From NCBI GenBank assembly GCA_004560375.1, contig SFVC01000003.1:1-64000 (forward strand): a stretch of 64,000 nt of DNA, read 5' to 3'. The position numbers and the translations under genes are program-made. The notes beneath the pieces are model-generated. The model searched no databases. It had not been told where the DNA came from and saw only the letters and a program-made list of their open reading frames with translations. This DNA is from a bacterium. Its GTDB lineage: Bacteria; Bacillota; Clostridia; Oscillospirales; Oscillospiraceae. Below, one piece after another: positions 1 to 8,121 of this stretch (position 1 is the first letter of the stretch; every line of letters begins with the position of its first letter).

Positions 1-62
1 ATGGATGGGGATGTGGTAAGATTCACCACATTAGCGAGCTAAAGAATTTGGAGGCAAACCCA
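1..62 (+). other. 5' leader of the his operon (cut by window edge)
   Basis: This is the end of the untranslated region before hisZ. A 6-bp inverted repeat (TGTGGT at 12-17, ACCACA at 25-30) and a 5-bp repeat (TTAGC/GCTAA, 31-42) precede the ribosome site GGAGG at 50-54. No T-box antiterminator motif is present in these 62 bases; promoter and any upstream control element lie outside the window. Confidence 0.4.
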
Positions 63-1229
63 ATGAACATCCACATTAACACCCCCGAGGGCACCCGTGA
101 CCGCCTGTTCTCCGAGTGCCTGGAGCGCCGCCGGGTGCAGTCCGCCCTGGTGGAGCTGTTCCGCCGCCGGGGCTATACCGAGGTCATCACCCCCGAGGTG
201 GAGTTTTATGACCTGTTCGTCCAGTCCGGCAACCCCATCCCCCAGGAGTCCATGCTGAAGATCATCGACCGCTCCGGGCGGATCATGGTGATGCGGCCCG
301 ACTGCACCGCCCCCATCGCCCGGGTGGCGGCCACAAAATTGAAGCATCTGCCCCTGCCCCAGCGGCTTTACTATGACCAGACGGTGTTCCGCGACCGCCT
401 GGCCCACGGGGGCGGCAGCCGGGAGATGGCCCAGTGCGGCGTGGAGATGATCGGCGCGGTGGGGGAGAAGGCGGATCTGGAGATGGTGGCCCTGGCGGTG
501 GACGCCCTGCGCTGCTGCGGCCTGGAGCAGTTCCACATCGAGCTGGGCCACGCCGGGTTCTACCGGGGGCTGGCCGGCCGGATGAAAATGCCGGGGGAGG
601 AGCAGGAGCGGCTGCGCGCCGCCATCGAGGGGAAGAATTTCGCCCTGCTCAACGACCTGCTGGAGCCCTACCGGGACGGGGACGCCTATGCGGCCCTGCG
701 CCGCCTGCCCTACCTGTTCGGCGGGCCAGAGGTGCTGGACGAGGCGGAAAAGCTGGCGGGCCCCTGCGAGAGCCTGGACTACCTGCGGCGGCTGTACGGC
801 GAGCTGGCCGCCACCGGCTGCGGGGACTGCGTCCGCTTCGACCTGGGGCTGGTGCACCAGCTGGACTACTACACCGGCGTGGTGTTCCGGGGCTACGCCC
901 AGGGGGCGGGGGCCCCGGTGCTGTCCGGCGGGCGGTACGACGGCCTGATGGAGCAGTTCGGCCGGAAGGCGGAGGCCACCGGCTTTGCCGTGGACGTGGA
1001 CGCGGTGGGGGCCTGCCTCACCGTGGAGACGCCCCGGCTGGAGACGGTGATCCACTACGGCCCCGGCCAGCTGGCCCGGGCGCTGGCGGAGGTGGACAGC
1101 AGGCCGGCGGGGAGCTGCGAGCTGTCCCCCTGCCGGACGCTGGACAGCACCCTGAGCCTTGCCCGGGAAAAGGGGGCCAAAGAGGTGCTTGTCCTGGAAA
1201 ATGGAGCGGAGAGGCGGCTGACGGTATGA
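63..1229 (+). CDS. hisZ: ATP phosphoribosyltransferase regulatory subunit HisZ
   Basis: HisZ is a catalytically inactive class II histidyl-tRNA synthetase paralogue that combines with short-form HisG to make active, histidine-sensitive ATP phosphoribosyltransferase, the first step of histidine synthesis. The 388-residue product keeps the class II fold signature: a motif-2-like YYDQTVFRDR near residue 108 and SGGRYDGL near residue 290. ATG at 63 is chosen because GGAGG (50-54) lies 8 bases upstream; a TTG at 48 is in frame but overlaps that ribosome site. The stop overlaps hisG as ATGA. The presence of a short hisG next door supports HisZ over a true HisS. Confidence 0.95.
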   Translation: MNIHINTPEGTRDRLFSECLERRRVQSALVELFRRRGYTEVITPEVEFYDLFVQSGNPIPQESMLKIIDRSGRIMVMRPDCTAPIARVAATKLKHLPLPQRLYYDQTVFRDRLAHGGGSREMAQCGVEMIGAVGEKADLEMVALAVDALRCCGLEQFHIELGHAGFYRGLAGRMKMPGEEQERLRAAIEGKNFALLNDLLEPYRDGDAYAALRRLPYLFGGPEVLDEAEKLAGPCESLDYLRRLYGELAATGCGDCVRFDLGLVHQLDYYTGVVFRGYAQGAGAPVLSGGRYDGLMEQFGRKAEATGFAVDVDAVGACLTVETPRLETVIHYGPGQLARALAEVDSRPAGSCELSPCRTLDSTLSLAREKGAKEVLVLENGAERRLTV

Positions 1230-1867
1230 GCGAACGGCTGAGGATCGCCCTGACCAAGGGGCGCTTGCAGGACAAGTCGGTGGAGCTGTTCGAGGGGGCG
1301 GGGCTGGACTGCGCCCCGGTGCGGAATCCGGGACGGCGGCTCATCCACGCCCTGCCCAACTACCCGCTGGACGTGGTGCTGGCCAAGGCTCCCGACGTCA
1401 TTACTTATGTGGAACACGGGGTGTGCGACTTGGGCGTGGTGGGCAAGGACACCATCCTGGAGAAGGGTGGGGCCTTTTACGAGGTGCTGGATCTGGGCTT
1501 CGGCCGGTGCCGGTTCGCCCTGGCGGTGAAGAAGGGGACGGACTTTTACGGCACTTACAAGACCCGGCGGGTGGCGTCCAAGTACCCCAACGTCACCCGG
1601 GCCTTCTTCGAGGGCAGGGGGATGGACGTGGACATCATCAAGATTGAGGGCAGCGTGGAGCTGGCCCCCATTTTGGACTTGGCCGACGGCATCGTGGACA
1701 TTGTGGAGACGGGGGCCACCCTGAGGGAGAACGGGCTGGAGCCCATCGAGGACGTGGCCCAGGTGTCGGCGCGGCTCATTGTGAACACCGCGTCCATGAA
1801 GCTGTATAAGACTGAGATCACGGACTTTTTGTCCCGTGTGGAGCGGGAATTGGGGGGAAAGGCATGA
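1226..1867 (+). CDS. hisG: ATP phosphoribosyltransferase, short form HisG
   Basis: HisG condenses ATP and PRPP to phosphoribosyl-ATP, committing flux to histidine. The 213-residue length is that of the short-form enzyme, which lacks the C-terminal ACT-like regulatory domain and needs HisZ. The PRPP-binding loop is visible as DIVETGATLRENGL around residue 155-168. ATG at 1226 overlaps the hisZ stop by four bases (ATGA), and its own stop overlaps hisD the same way, so translation is probably coupled along the operon. Confidence 0.96.
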   Translation: MSERLRIALTKGRLQDKSVELFEGAGLDCAPVRNPGRRLIHALPNYPLDVVLAKAPDVITYVEHGVCDLGVVGKDTILEKGGAFYEVLDLGFGRCRFALAVKKGTDFYGTYKTRRVASKYPNVTRAFFEGRGMDVDIIKIEGSVELAPILDLADGIVDIVETGATLRENGLEPIEDVAQVSARLIVNTASMKLYKTEITDFLSRVERELGGKA

Positions 1868-3153
1868 TCACCATCATCAAAGCGGACGGCTCCGCCGAGC
1901 GCCGCCAACTGGACGCCATGCGGGCCCGGGCGGCGGAGAAAAACGCGGACATTGAGCTGGCCGTCAAGGCCATCATGGAGAACGTGCGGCAGGAGGGCCT
2001 GCCCGCGGTGGAGCGGTACTCCCGCCAGTTCGACCACAAGGCGCCCTATGAGATCAGACGGGAGCGGCTGGACGAGGCGTACAGCGCCTGCCCGTCAGAG
2101 CTGATCGCGGCGCTGGAACACGCCGCAAAAAACATCCGGGATTACAATGAGAAGCTGCTGCAAAAGAGCGGCGAGTGGACATCCCCCGACGGGGGCCGGG
2201 TGGGCCGGATCGTCCGGGGGCTGGGCCGGGTGGGGATCTACGTCCCCGGCGGCACCGCCGCCTACCCCAGCTCGGTGCTGATGAACGCCGTCCCCGCCAA
2301 GGTGGCGGGGGTGGGGGAGATCGTGATGATCACGCCCCCCACGGAGAACCTCAGCGACGCGGTGCTGGCGGCGGCGAAGATTGCCGGGGTGGATCGGGTC
2401 ATCGCCGTGGGCGGGGCCCAGGCGGTGGCGGCGGTGACCTATGGCGCGGGGTTCATCCCCCGGGTGGATAAGCTGGTGGGGCCGGGGAACGCCTATGTGG
2501 CGGCGGCCAAGCGGCTGGCCTACGGTGCCCTGGACATCGACATGGTGGCCGGCCCCTCCGAGGTGCTGGTGATCGCGGACAAGACCGCCAACCCCAAGTA
2601 CGTGGCCGCCGACCTGCTCAGCCAGGCGGAGCACGACCGGCTGGCCTCGGCGGTGCTGCTCACCGACGATCCAGAGCTGGCCCGGGCAGTGGACGGGGAG
2701 ATCGTCCGGCAGACGGACTATCTCAGCCGCTCCGAGATCATGGAGGCGTCCCTGCGGGACTTCGGCTGCGCCATTGTGTGCGGGGATCTGGCCCAGTGCG
2801 TGGAGATCGCCAACGAGATCGCCCCGGAGCACCTGGAGATCGTCACCGAGGATCCCCGGGCCCTGCTGCCCCTGGTGAAAAACGCCGGGGCGGTGTTCCT
2901 GGGGGCGTACACGCCGGAGCCGTTGGGGGACTACCTGGCGGGGCCGGATCACGTGCTGCCCACCAGCGGCACGGCCCGGTTCTTCTCGCCGCTGAGCGTT
3001 GACAGCTTCCTGAAATCCATGAGCGTGCTGGAGTTCAGCCGGGAGGCGCTGGAGCCCATTTCCGGGGAAATCATCGCGTTGGCCCAGGCGGAAAAGCTCA
3101 CCGCCCACGCCAATTCCATCCAGGTTCGATTTGAAAAGGAGAACACACCATGA
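1864..3153 (+). CDS. hisD: Histidinol dehydrogenase
   Basis: HisD carries out the last two steps of histidine synthesis, oxidising L-histidinol to L-histidine with two NAD+. The 429-residue protein is full length for the family. The zinc-binding Gln/His pair sits in QAEHDRLASAVLL near residue 258, a second family signature EHLEI lies near residue 323, and the conserved C-terminal block SVDSFLKSMSVLEFS is near residue 379. It overlaps hisG upstream (ATGA) and hisB downstream (ATGA). Confidence 0.97.
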   Translation: MITIIKADGSAERRQLDAMRARAAEKNADIELAVKAIMENVRQEGLPAVERYSRQFDHKAPYEIRRERLDEAYSACPSELIAALEHAAKNIRDYNEKLLQKSGEWTSPDGGRVGRIVRGLGRVGIYVPGGTAAYPSSVLMNAVPAKVAGVGEIVMITPPTENLSDAVLAAAKIAGVDRVIAVGGAQAVAAVTYGAGFIPRVDKLVGPGNAYVAAAKRLAYGALDIDMVAGPSEVLVIADKTANPKYVAADLLSQAEHDRLASAVLLTDDPELARAVDGEIVRQTDYLSRSEIMEASLRDFGCAIVCGDLAQCVEIANEIAPEHLEIVTEDPRALLPLVKNAGAVFLGAYTPEPLGDYLAGPDHVLPTSGTARFFSPLSVDSFLKSMSVLEFSREALEPISGEIIALAQAEKLTAHANSIQVRFEKENTP

Positions 3154-3752
3154 ATGTCCCCATTGTCTCAGGTTCGGAACGGGCCTATGCCATTCAGCGC
3201 ACCACCAAAGAGACCGACATCACCCTCAGCCTGTGCCTGGACGGGGGGGAGGTCAGCGTGTCCACCGGCATCGGGTTCTTCGACCATATGCTCACCGCCC
3301 TGGCCTTTTACGCCGGGTTCGGGCTGGAGCTGTCCGCCCTGGGCGATCTCCACGTGGACGGCCACCACACGGTGGAGGACGTGGGCATCGTGCTGGGACA
3401 GGCGCTCACAGCCGCGCTGGGAAGCAGGAAGGGCATCCGGCGGTACGGCTCGGCCCTGGTGCCCATGGACGAGGCGCTGTGCCGGACGGTGCTGGATCTG
3501 TCCAACCGGCCCTATTTGGTGTTTGACGCGCCCATGCCCCAGCCCACGATCGGCGGCTATGACAGCTGTCTGACGGTGGAATTCATGCGGGCGCTGGCTA
3601 TGAATAGTGGAATCACTTTACATCAAAAGTGCGAGTATGGGGACAACGCCCACCACATCACCGAGGCGCTGTTCAAGTCCCTGGGGCTGGCGCTGAAGGA
3701 GGCCGTCCGGGTGGAGGGGGACGCCGTTGCCTCCACCAAGGGGGCGCTGTGA
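3150..3752 (+). CDS. hisB: Imidazoleglycerol-phosphate dehydratase
   Basis: HisB dehydrates imidazole-glycerol phosphate to imidazole-acetol phosphate. This is the stand-alone dehydratase (200 residues), without the histidinol-phosphate phosphatase domain fused in enterobacteria. Both manganese-binding HHxxE blocks are seen: DGHHTVEDVG near residue 69 and DNAHHITEALFK near residue 169. ATG at 3150 overlaps the hisD stop; a second ATG at 3154 is out of frame. No separate hisC or histidinol-phosphatase gene is in the operon, so those must lie elsewhere. Confidence 0.97.
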   Translation: MNVPIVSGSERAYAIQRTTKETDITLSLCLDGGEVSVSTGIGFFDHMLTALAFYAGFGLELSALGDLHVDGHHTVEDVGIVLGQALTAALGSRKGIRRYGSALVPMDEALCRTVLDLSNRPYLVFDAPMPQPTIGGYDSCLTVEFMRALAMNSGITLHQKCEYGDNAHHITEALFKSLGLALKEAVRVEGDAVASTKGAL

Positions 3753-4360
3753 TGAAAACCGTGGCCATTGTGGACTACGGCGTGGGCAACCTGAAAAGCG
3801 TGTCCAACGCCCTGGCCTACCTGGGACAGAGCGCCCTCATCACCGGCGAGGCCGGGGAGATTGAGCGGGCGGACGCGGTGCTCCTCCCCGGGGTGGGGGC
3901 CTTCCCCGACGCGGCGGACAAGCTGCGGCAGACGGGGCTGGACGGCGTGCTGCGCCGTCAGGCGGGGCGCAAGCCCATGCTGGGCATCTGCCTGGGGATG
4001 CAGCTGCTGTTTGACTGGGGCGAGGAGGGGAAACAATGTGAAGGCTTAGGCCTTGTCGGCGGAAGGGTGGCAAGGATTCAGACTGATCTGAAGCTGCCCC
4101 ACATCGGCTGGAACAGCCTGAGCTTCCCCAACCCCTCGCCCCTGTTCCGGGGGCTGGAGGAGGGGGCCTGCGTGTACTTCGTCCACTCCTACCGCGGCTT
4201 CGCCGCCAGCGGGGAGGACGTGATCGCGGAGACTCAGTACGGCGGGCCGGTGACGGCGGCGGTGGCCTATCACGGGGTGTACGGCTGCCAGTTCCACCCG
4301 GAAAAGAGCGGCGAGGTGGGCCTGCAAATTTTAAAGAATTTCGGAGAGTTGATCCAATGA
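3752..4360 (+). CDS. hisH: Imidazole glycerol phosphate synthase, glutaminase subunit HisH
   Basis: HisH releases ammonia from glutamine and channels it to HisF, forming IGP and AICAR. The 202-residue class I amidotransferase shows the nucleophile in MLGICLGMQLLF (Cys near residue 79) and the His-Glu of the triad in CQFHPEKSGEVG near residue 185. ATG at 3752 overlaps the hisB stop (TGATG). Here hisH is separated from its partner hisF by hisA and the kinase-like gene at 5079. Confidence 0.97.
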   Translation: MKTVAIVDYGVGNLKSVSNALAYLGQSALITGEAGEIERADAVLLPGVGAFPDAADKLRQTGLDGVLRRQAGRKPMLGICLGMQLLFDWGEEGKQCEGLGLVGGRVARIQTDLKLPHIGWNSLSFPNPSPLFRGLEEGACVYFVHSYRGFAASGEDVIAETQYGGPVTAAVAYHGVYGCQFHPEKSGEVGLQILKNFGELIQ

Positions 4361-5082
4361 TACTGTTACCTGCCATCGACATGAAGGACGGGCGGTGCGT
4401 CCGCCTGAAAAAAGGGGAGTTCTCCACCGTCAGCCAGGTGGCCAACAGCGCCTTGGAGACGGCCCGGGCCTTTGCCGCCGCCGGGGCGAAGTGGATCCAC
4501 ATGGTGGATCTGGACGGCGCCCGGGACGGGGTGCGGCACAACTTCCCCCTGATCTACGAGGTGATCCAGCAGTCCGGTCTGTCCGTGGAGCTGGGCGGCG
4601 GGATCAAGAATGAGCTGGACGTGATCACCATCGGCGAGGCGGGGGCGGCCCGGATGGTCATCGGCTCCGCCGCCGTCACAAAGCCGGAGGTGGTGGACTA
4701 CGCCCTCCGGCAGTACGGCCCGGATCGGGTGGCGGTGGGCATCGACTGCCTGGACGGCCGGGTACGCACCGCGGGCTGGGAACAGGACTCCGGCCTGGAC
4801 TGCCTGGAGCTGGCCCGCCGGATGGAGGAGCAAGGGGTCAAGACCCTGATCTTCACCGACATCGCCACCGACGGGATGCTGTCCGGCCCCAGCTTTGATC
4901 AGCTGGCCGCCCTGCAGAAGGCGGTGGGATGCGACATCGTGGCCTCCGGCGGGGTGACCACCCTGGACGATGTGAAGCGTCTCCGGGATATGGGGCTGTA
5001 CGGGGCCATCATCGGCAAGGCGTACTACGCCGGGACACTGGATTTGGCGGAGGCGATCCGGGAAGCGGGGCCGCAGTCATGA
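4357..5082 (+). CDS. hisA: ProFAR isomerase HisA
   Basis: HisA isomerises ProFAR to PRFAR. The 241-residue (beta/alpha)8 barrel has the catalytic Asp in the first strand (LLPAIDMKDGRCVRL, Asp8) and the second in FTDIATDGMLSGP near residue 166-178, with phosphate-binding glycines in ELGGGI and ASGGV. It overlaps hisH by ATGA and the following P-loop gene by ATGA. Confidence 0.97.
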   Translation: MILLPAIDMKDGRCVRLKKGEFSTVSQVANSALETARAFAAAGAKWIHMVDLDGARDGVRHNFPLIYEVIQQSGLSVELGGGIKNELDVITIGEAGAARMVIGSAAVTKPEVVDYALRQYGPDRVAVGIDCLDGRVRTAGWEQDSGLDCLELARRMEEQGVKTLIFTDIATDGMLSGPSFDQLAALQKAVGCDIVASGGVTTLDDVKRLRDMGLYGAIIGKAYYAGTLDLAEAIREAGPQS

Positions 5083-5588
5083 AGATCGCCGTGCTGGGGT
5101 ACAGTGGGGCGGGGAAGTCCACCCTGGCCCGTACGCTGGGGGAGCGGTTAGGCATCCCGGTGCTGCACTTTGACACCATCCAGTTTATCCCTGGGTGGCA
5201 GGAGCGGGATCGGGACGAGGCCCATCGAATGGTTCACGACTTCATGGAGAACCCGGAGTGGGTGATCGAGGGGAACTACACCAAGTTCGAGTATGAGCGC
5301 CGGTTGGAGGAAGCGGACGAAATTATAATGGTTGATCTTCCCCGGCTGGCCTGCTTTGTCCGGGCATGGAAACGGTATTTCCGCTACCGGGGGAAAAGCC
5401 GGCCCGACATGGCCGAGGGCTGTGACGAGAAAATGGATCTGGAATTTATGTGGTGGATTTTGTGGAAGGGCCGCACGCGGCGGAAGCGGGAGCGGCACAG
5501 AGCGATTCAAGCCGCGTACCCGGCGAAAACGGTGGTTTTGAAGTCCCAAAAGGACATCGACCGCTATTTGGAGGGCCTGCCATGTTAG
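5079..5588 (+). CDS. P-loop nucleoside-kinase-like / topology modulation (FlaR-like) protein inside the his operon
   Basis: This 169-residue protein has an N-terminal Walker A motif (GYSGAGKST, residues 7-15), then the HFDTIQFIPGW and VIEGNY blocks typical of the small AAA/adenylate-kinase-like proteins annotated as topology modulation protein. Arg/Lys-rich segments around residues 100-140 (KRYFRYRGK, KGRTRRKRERHR) could form a lid. Its true substrate is unknown. It is embedded between hisA and hisF with a 4-base overlap upstream and a 7-base overlap downstream (hisF starts at 5582), so it is co-translated with the pathway genes. A histidine-pathway role is only an inference from position. 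Confidence 0.8.
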   Translation: MKIAVLGYSGAGKSTLARTLGERLGIPVLHFDTIQFIPGWQERDRDEAHRMVHDFMENPEWVIEGNYTKFEYERRLEEADEIIMVDLPRLACFVRAWKRYFRYRGKSRPDMAEGCDEKMDLEFMWWILWKGRTRRKRERHRAIQAAYPAKTVVLKSQKDIDRYLEGLPC

Positions 5589-6337
5589 CCAAGCGCATCA
5601 TCCCCTGCCTGGACGTGCGGGACGGCCGGGTGGTAAAGGGGGTCAACTTTGTGAACATCCGGGACGCGGGGGATCCGGTGGAGCTGGCAAAATACTACTC
5701 GGATCAGGGGGCGGACGAGATCGTGTTCCTGGACATCACCGCCACCAGCGATGATCGGGACACCGTGGCCGACGTGGTGGAGCGCACCGCCGCCCAGGTG
5801 TTCGTCCCCCTGACGGTGGGGGGCGGCATCCGCACCCTGGACGACTTCCAGCGGCTGCTGCGGGCGGGGGCGGACAAGATCTCGGTGAACTCCGCCGCGG
5901 TGAAGGACGAGACGCTGATCCGCCGGGCGGCGGAGCGGTTCGGCTCCCAGTGCGTGGTGCTGGCCATCGACGCCCGCCGCCGCCCCGAGGGCTGGTGCGA
6001 GGTGGTGACGGCGGGGGGGCGCACCCCCACCGGCATGGACGCGGTGGAGTGGGCCCGCCGGGGGCAGGCGCTGGGGGCGGGGGAGATCCTGCTCACCTCC
6101 ATGGACGCGGACGGCACCAAGGCGGGCTTCGATCTGGACATGACCCGGGCGGTGACGCGGGCCGTGTCCATCCCGGTGATCGCCTCCGGGGGCTGCGGCA
6201 GCCTGGAGCACTTTGCCCAGGTGTTTGAGGAGACGGACTGCGACGCGGCGCTGGCGGCCTCCCTGTTCCACTTCGGGGAGCTGACGGTGCCCCAGGTGAA
6301 GGACTTCCTGCGGGGCAGGGAGATCCCGGTGAGGTGA
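5582..6337 (+). CDS. hisF: Imidazole glycerol phosphate synthase, cyclase subunit HisF
   Basis: HisF uses HisH-derived ammonia to convert PRFAR to IGP and AICAR. The 251-residue barrel carries the catalytic aspartates in IPCLDVRDGRVVKGVNF (Asp11 region) and LLTSMDADGTKAGFDL (Asp near residue 130), with LDITATSD near residue 49. It starts inside the preceding P-loop gene. Its stop overlaps a GTG that opens the small 57-codon frame at 6334. Confidence 0.97.
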   Translation: MLAKRIIPCLDVRDGRVVKGVNFVNIRDAGDPVELAKYYSDQGADEIVFLDITATSDDRDTVADVVERTAAQVFVPLTVGGGIRTLDDFQRLLRAGADKISVNSAAVKDETLIRRAAERFGSQCVVLAIDARRRPEGWCEVVTAGGRTPTGMDAVEWARRGQALGAGEILLTSMDADGTKAGFDLDMTRAVTRAVSIPVIASGGCGSLEHFAQVFEETDCDAALAASLFHFGELTVPQVKDFLRGREIPVR

Positions 6338-6507
6338 CGGAAGTGCTGGACGATTTGCTGGAGATCGCCCTGGAATTGGGCGGGGAAGCGGCGGGCGCCG
6401 CGGTGGAATGGATGCGGGAGAAGAAAAAGGGCGGGAAGCGGGGGGCGGGATCCCCCAAAGGCGAGCCCTGGGATCGGGTGGAAAAGAGGCCGCCCTGGGA
6501 GGAGTAG
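6334..6507 (+). CDS. Small charged protein (57 aa) between hisF and hisI
   Basis: A GTG at 6334 overlaps the hisF stop as GTGA and opens a 57-codon frame ending at TAG 6505-6507, three bases before the hisI ATG. The product begins MTEVLDDLLEIALELGGEAA, predicted to form an amphipathic acidic helix, followed by a basic Lys/Gly patch (REKKKGGKRG) and an acidic, Trp-containing tail (PPWEE). I recognise no family. The tight fit with no spare bases on either side, like every other junction in this operon, is the main evidence that it is a gene; it could instead be a remnant spacer. Confidence 0.6.
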   Translation: MTEVLDDLLEIALELGGEAAGAAVEWMREKKKGGKRGAGSPKGEPWDRVEKRPPWEE

Positions 6508-6510
6508 GAA

Positions 6511-6831
6511 ATGTTTGATCTTGATCTGCTGTTTCAAAAATCGGAGCTGATCCCGGTGGTGATCCAGCACGTGGACACCAAGGCGGTGCTGATGGTGGGC
6601 TTCACCAACCGGGAGGCGGTGGAGCTGACCCTGAAGACCAAAACGGCCTGGTTCTGGAGCCGGAGCCGGAACCAGCTGTGGAACAAGGGGGAGACCAGCG
6701 GGCACTTCCTCCACGTCCGGGAGGTCTACACCGACTGCGACACGGACACCCTGCTCTACCTGTGTGCCCCCGACGGGCCCACCTGCCACACGGGGGCGGA
6801 CAGTTGCTTTTTCAATCAGATTGCGCTATAA
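6511..6831 (+). CDS. hisI: Phosphoribosyl-AMP cyclohydrolase HisI
   Basis: HisI opens the adenine ring of PR-AMP to give ProFAR. This is the stand-alone cyclohydrolase (106 residues), not fused to HisE. Signature blocks are GFTNREAVELTL, TAWFWSRSRNQLWNKGETSG and the metal-binding DCDTDTLLYLC followed by CHTGADSCFF. A GGAGTAGGAA ribosome site (the end of the preceding small gene) precedes ATG 6511. Confidence 0.96.
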   Translation: MFDLDLLFQKSELIPVVIQHVDTKAVLMVGFTNREAVELTLKTKTAWFWSRSRNQLWNKGETSGHFLHVREVYTDCDTDTLLYLCAPDGPTCHTGADSCFFNQIAL

Positions 6832-6857
6832 TAAGAATTGCGCGGGAGGGATATGCT

Positions 6858-7184
6858 ATGGACGGCACGCTGAAGGCCCTGTACCAGGTGATTTTGGATC
6901 GAAAGGCCAACCCCCAGGAGGGCTCCTATACCTGCTACCTGTTCGACAAGGGGCTGGATAAGATCCTGAAAAAGGTGGGGGAGGAGTGCGCCGAGACCAT
7001 CATCGCGGCCAAGAACGACGTGCCCGCCGATACGGTGGGGGAGGCGTCGGATCTGATCTACCATCTGCTGGTGCTGCTGGCGGAGAAGGGGATCCCCCTG
7101 GACGACGTGCTGGCCGAGCTGGATCGCCGCGCGCAGAAAATCGGAAACCTGAAGCAGATGAAACAGGTGGATAAGGAGAGTTGA
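6858..7184 (+). CDS. hisE: Phosphoribosyl-ATP pyrophosphatase HisE
   Basis: HisE hydrolyses PR-ATP to PR-AMP and pyrophosphate. The 108-residue all-alpha MazG-like protein has the KKVGEECAETIIAAKN metal-binding block near residue 38-53 and EASDLIYHLLVLL near residue 62. ATG 6858 follows GGGAGGG at 6844-6850. It is the last histidine gene; the next gene, BI-1 family, follows by two bases and may share the transcript. Confidence 0.96.
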   Translation: MDGTLKALYQVILDRKANPQEGSYTCYLFDKGLDKILKKVGEECAETIIAAKNDVPADTVGEASDLIYHLLVLLAEKGIPLDDVLAELDRRAQKIGNLKQMKQVDKES

Positions 7185-7186
7185 CG

Positions 7187-7906
7187 ATGGAAGAACGCAA
7201 TCTGAACCGCTACGACTTCGACAGCGACTACGCCAAGGCGGAGCTGACGCTGAATCAGTACGTGGCCCGCACCTACGGATGGATGTTTGTGGGGCTGATG
7301 ATCACCTTTGTGCTGGCGGCGGCGCTGGCCTACACGGGGGCGGTGATCTCCCTGTTCTCCATCCCCTATCTGCCCATGATCCTGCTGATCGCGGAGGTGG
7401 CGGTGGTGCTGATCCTGTCCGCCGGGATCCAGAAGCGGTCGGTGGGGGTGACGCGGGCGCTGTTCGCGCTGTATTCCTTGATCAACGGCATGGTGTTCTC
7501 CGTATACTTCGTGCTGTACGACGTGGCCAACCTCATCTCTATCTTTGGGCTGACCGCCCTGTTTTTCGGGGCGTTCGCTCTGTACGGGCGGTTTGCCAAG
7601 ACCGACCTGTCCCGGCTGCGCCCGCTGCTCATCGGCGGACTGATCTTCCTGGTCATCGCGGGGCTGCTGACCCTGTTCATCAACTTCACCGCCCTGGAGC
7701 GGATCGTCTGCATGGTGGGTATCGTGGTGTTCCTGTGCTTCACCGCCTACGACAACCAGAAGATCAGGGCCAACTATGAGTATTTCTACGGCGATCAGGT
7801 GATGCTGCAAAAGGCGTCTATTTACTCTGCCCTCCAGCTGTATCTGGACTTCATCAACCTGTTTCTGTATCTGTTGCGGTTCCTGGGAAGGAATAACCGC
7901 AGGTGA
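7187..7906 (+). CDS. Bax inhibitor-1 / YccA family membrane protein
   Basis: A 239-residue integral membrane protein with about seven hydrophobic segments beginning near residue 30 and a polar N-terminus (EERNLNRYDFDSDYAKAEL). The C-terminal third has the family signature YDNQKIR and an aspartate in a membrane region (YLDFINLFLYLLRFLG). BI-1 proteins are pH-sensitive calcium leak channels in studied members; the role in this organism is unknown. ATG 7187 follows AAGGAGAG (7173-7180); the in-frame TTG at 7181 is too close to that site. A terminator follows. Confidence 0.85.
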   Translation: MEERNLNRYDFDSDYAKAELTLNQYVARTYGWMFVGLMITFVLAAALAYTGAVISLFSIPYLPMILLIAEVAVVLILSAGIQKRSVGVTRALFALYSLINGMVFSVYFVLYDVANLISIFGLTALFFGAFALYGRFAKTDLSRLRPLLIGGLIFLVIAGLLTLFINFTALERIVCMVGIVVFLCFTAYDNQKIRANYEYFYGDQVMLQKASIYSALQLYLDFINLFLYLLRFLGRNNRR

Positions 7907-7913
7907 GCGCAAA

Positions 7914-7945
7914 AAAACCCGGCTGCCTGTTGGCAGCCGGGTTTT
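7914..7945 (+). terminator. Rho-independent terminator after the his/BI-1 operon
   Basis: The arms CCCGGCTGCC (7918-7927) and GGCAGCCGGG (7932-7941) pair perfectly over a TGTT loop and are followed by TTTTCT. An A-run before the stem extends the pairing. Confidence 0.9.
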
Positions 7946-7950
7946 CTACA

Positions 7951-7975
7951 AAATAAAAACGTCCCCAAAGGGACG
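7951..7975 (-). terminator. Terminator of the 26-codon minus-strand gene
   Basis: Read on the minus strand, CGTCCC and GGGACG pair over a TTTG loop and are followed by TTTTTATTTT. It lies 33 bases after the stop of the microgene at 8009 and faces the his-operon terminator. Confidence 0.8.
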
Positions 7976-8008
7976 AGTCAGCCTTGCCTGTGAAGCTTCC
8001 GTTTACAC

Positions 8009-8089
8009 TCAGCGCTCGCTGGGAACGGTACTCTCTCCGGCGAAGATCAACTCGTCAATATCAACGGGGAACGTGCAGATGATCTTCAT
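8009..8089 (-). CDS. Microprotein gene, 26 codons, with its own promoter and terminator
   Basis: The minus strand reads MKIICTFPVDIDELIFAGES then TVPSER. Support comes from its signals, not from homology: a perfect AAGGAGG (8098-8104) lies 8 bases before ATG 8089, a TTTACA-N17-TATACT promoter lies 32 bases upstream (8122-8150), and a T-tailed hairpin follows the stop. The peptide has no evident signal or membrane segment, one Cys at position 5 and a hydrophobic core with acidic residues. I recognise no family. It could also be a leader peptide or the translated part of a regulatory RNA. Confidence 0.65.
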   Translation of the reverse strand: MKIICTFPVDIDELIFAGESTVPSER

Positions 8090-8121
8090 TGCCACCGCCT
8101 CCTTTCATTTTTGTTTGATAT

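Noticed and set aside
48..62. TTG at 48 as the hisZ start
   Set aside because: It overlaps the GGAGG at 50-54, which serves ATG 63.
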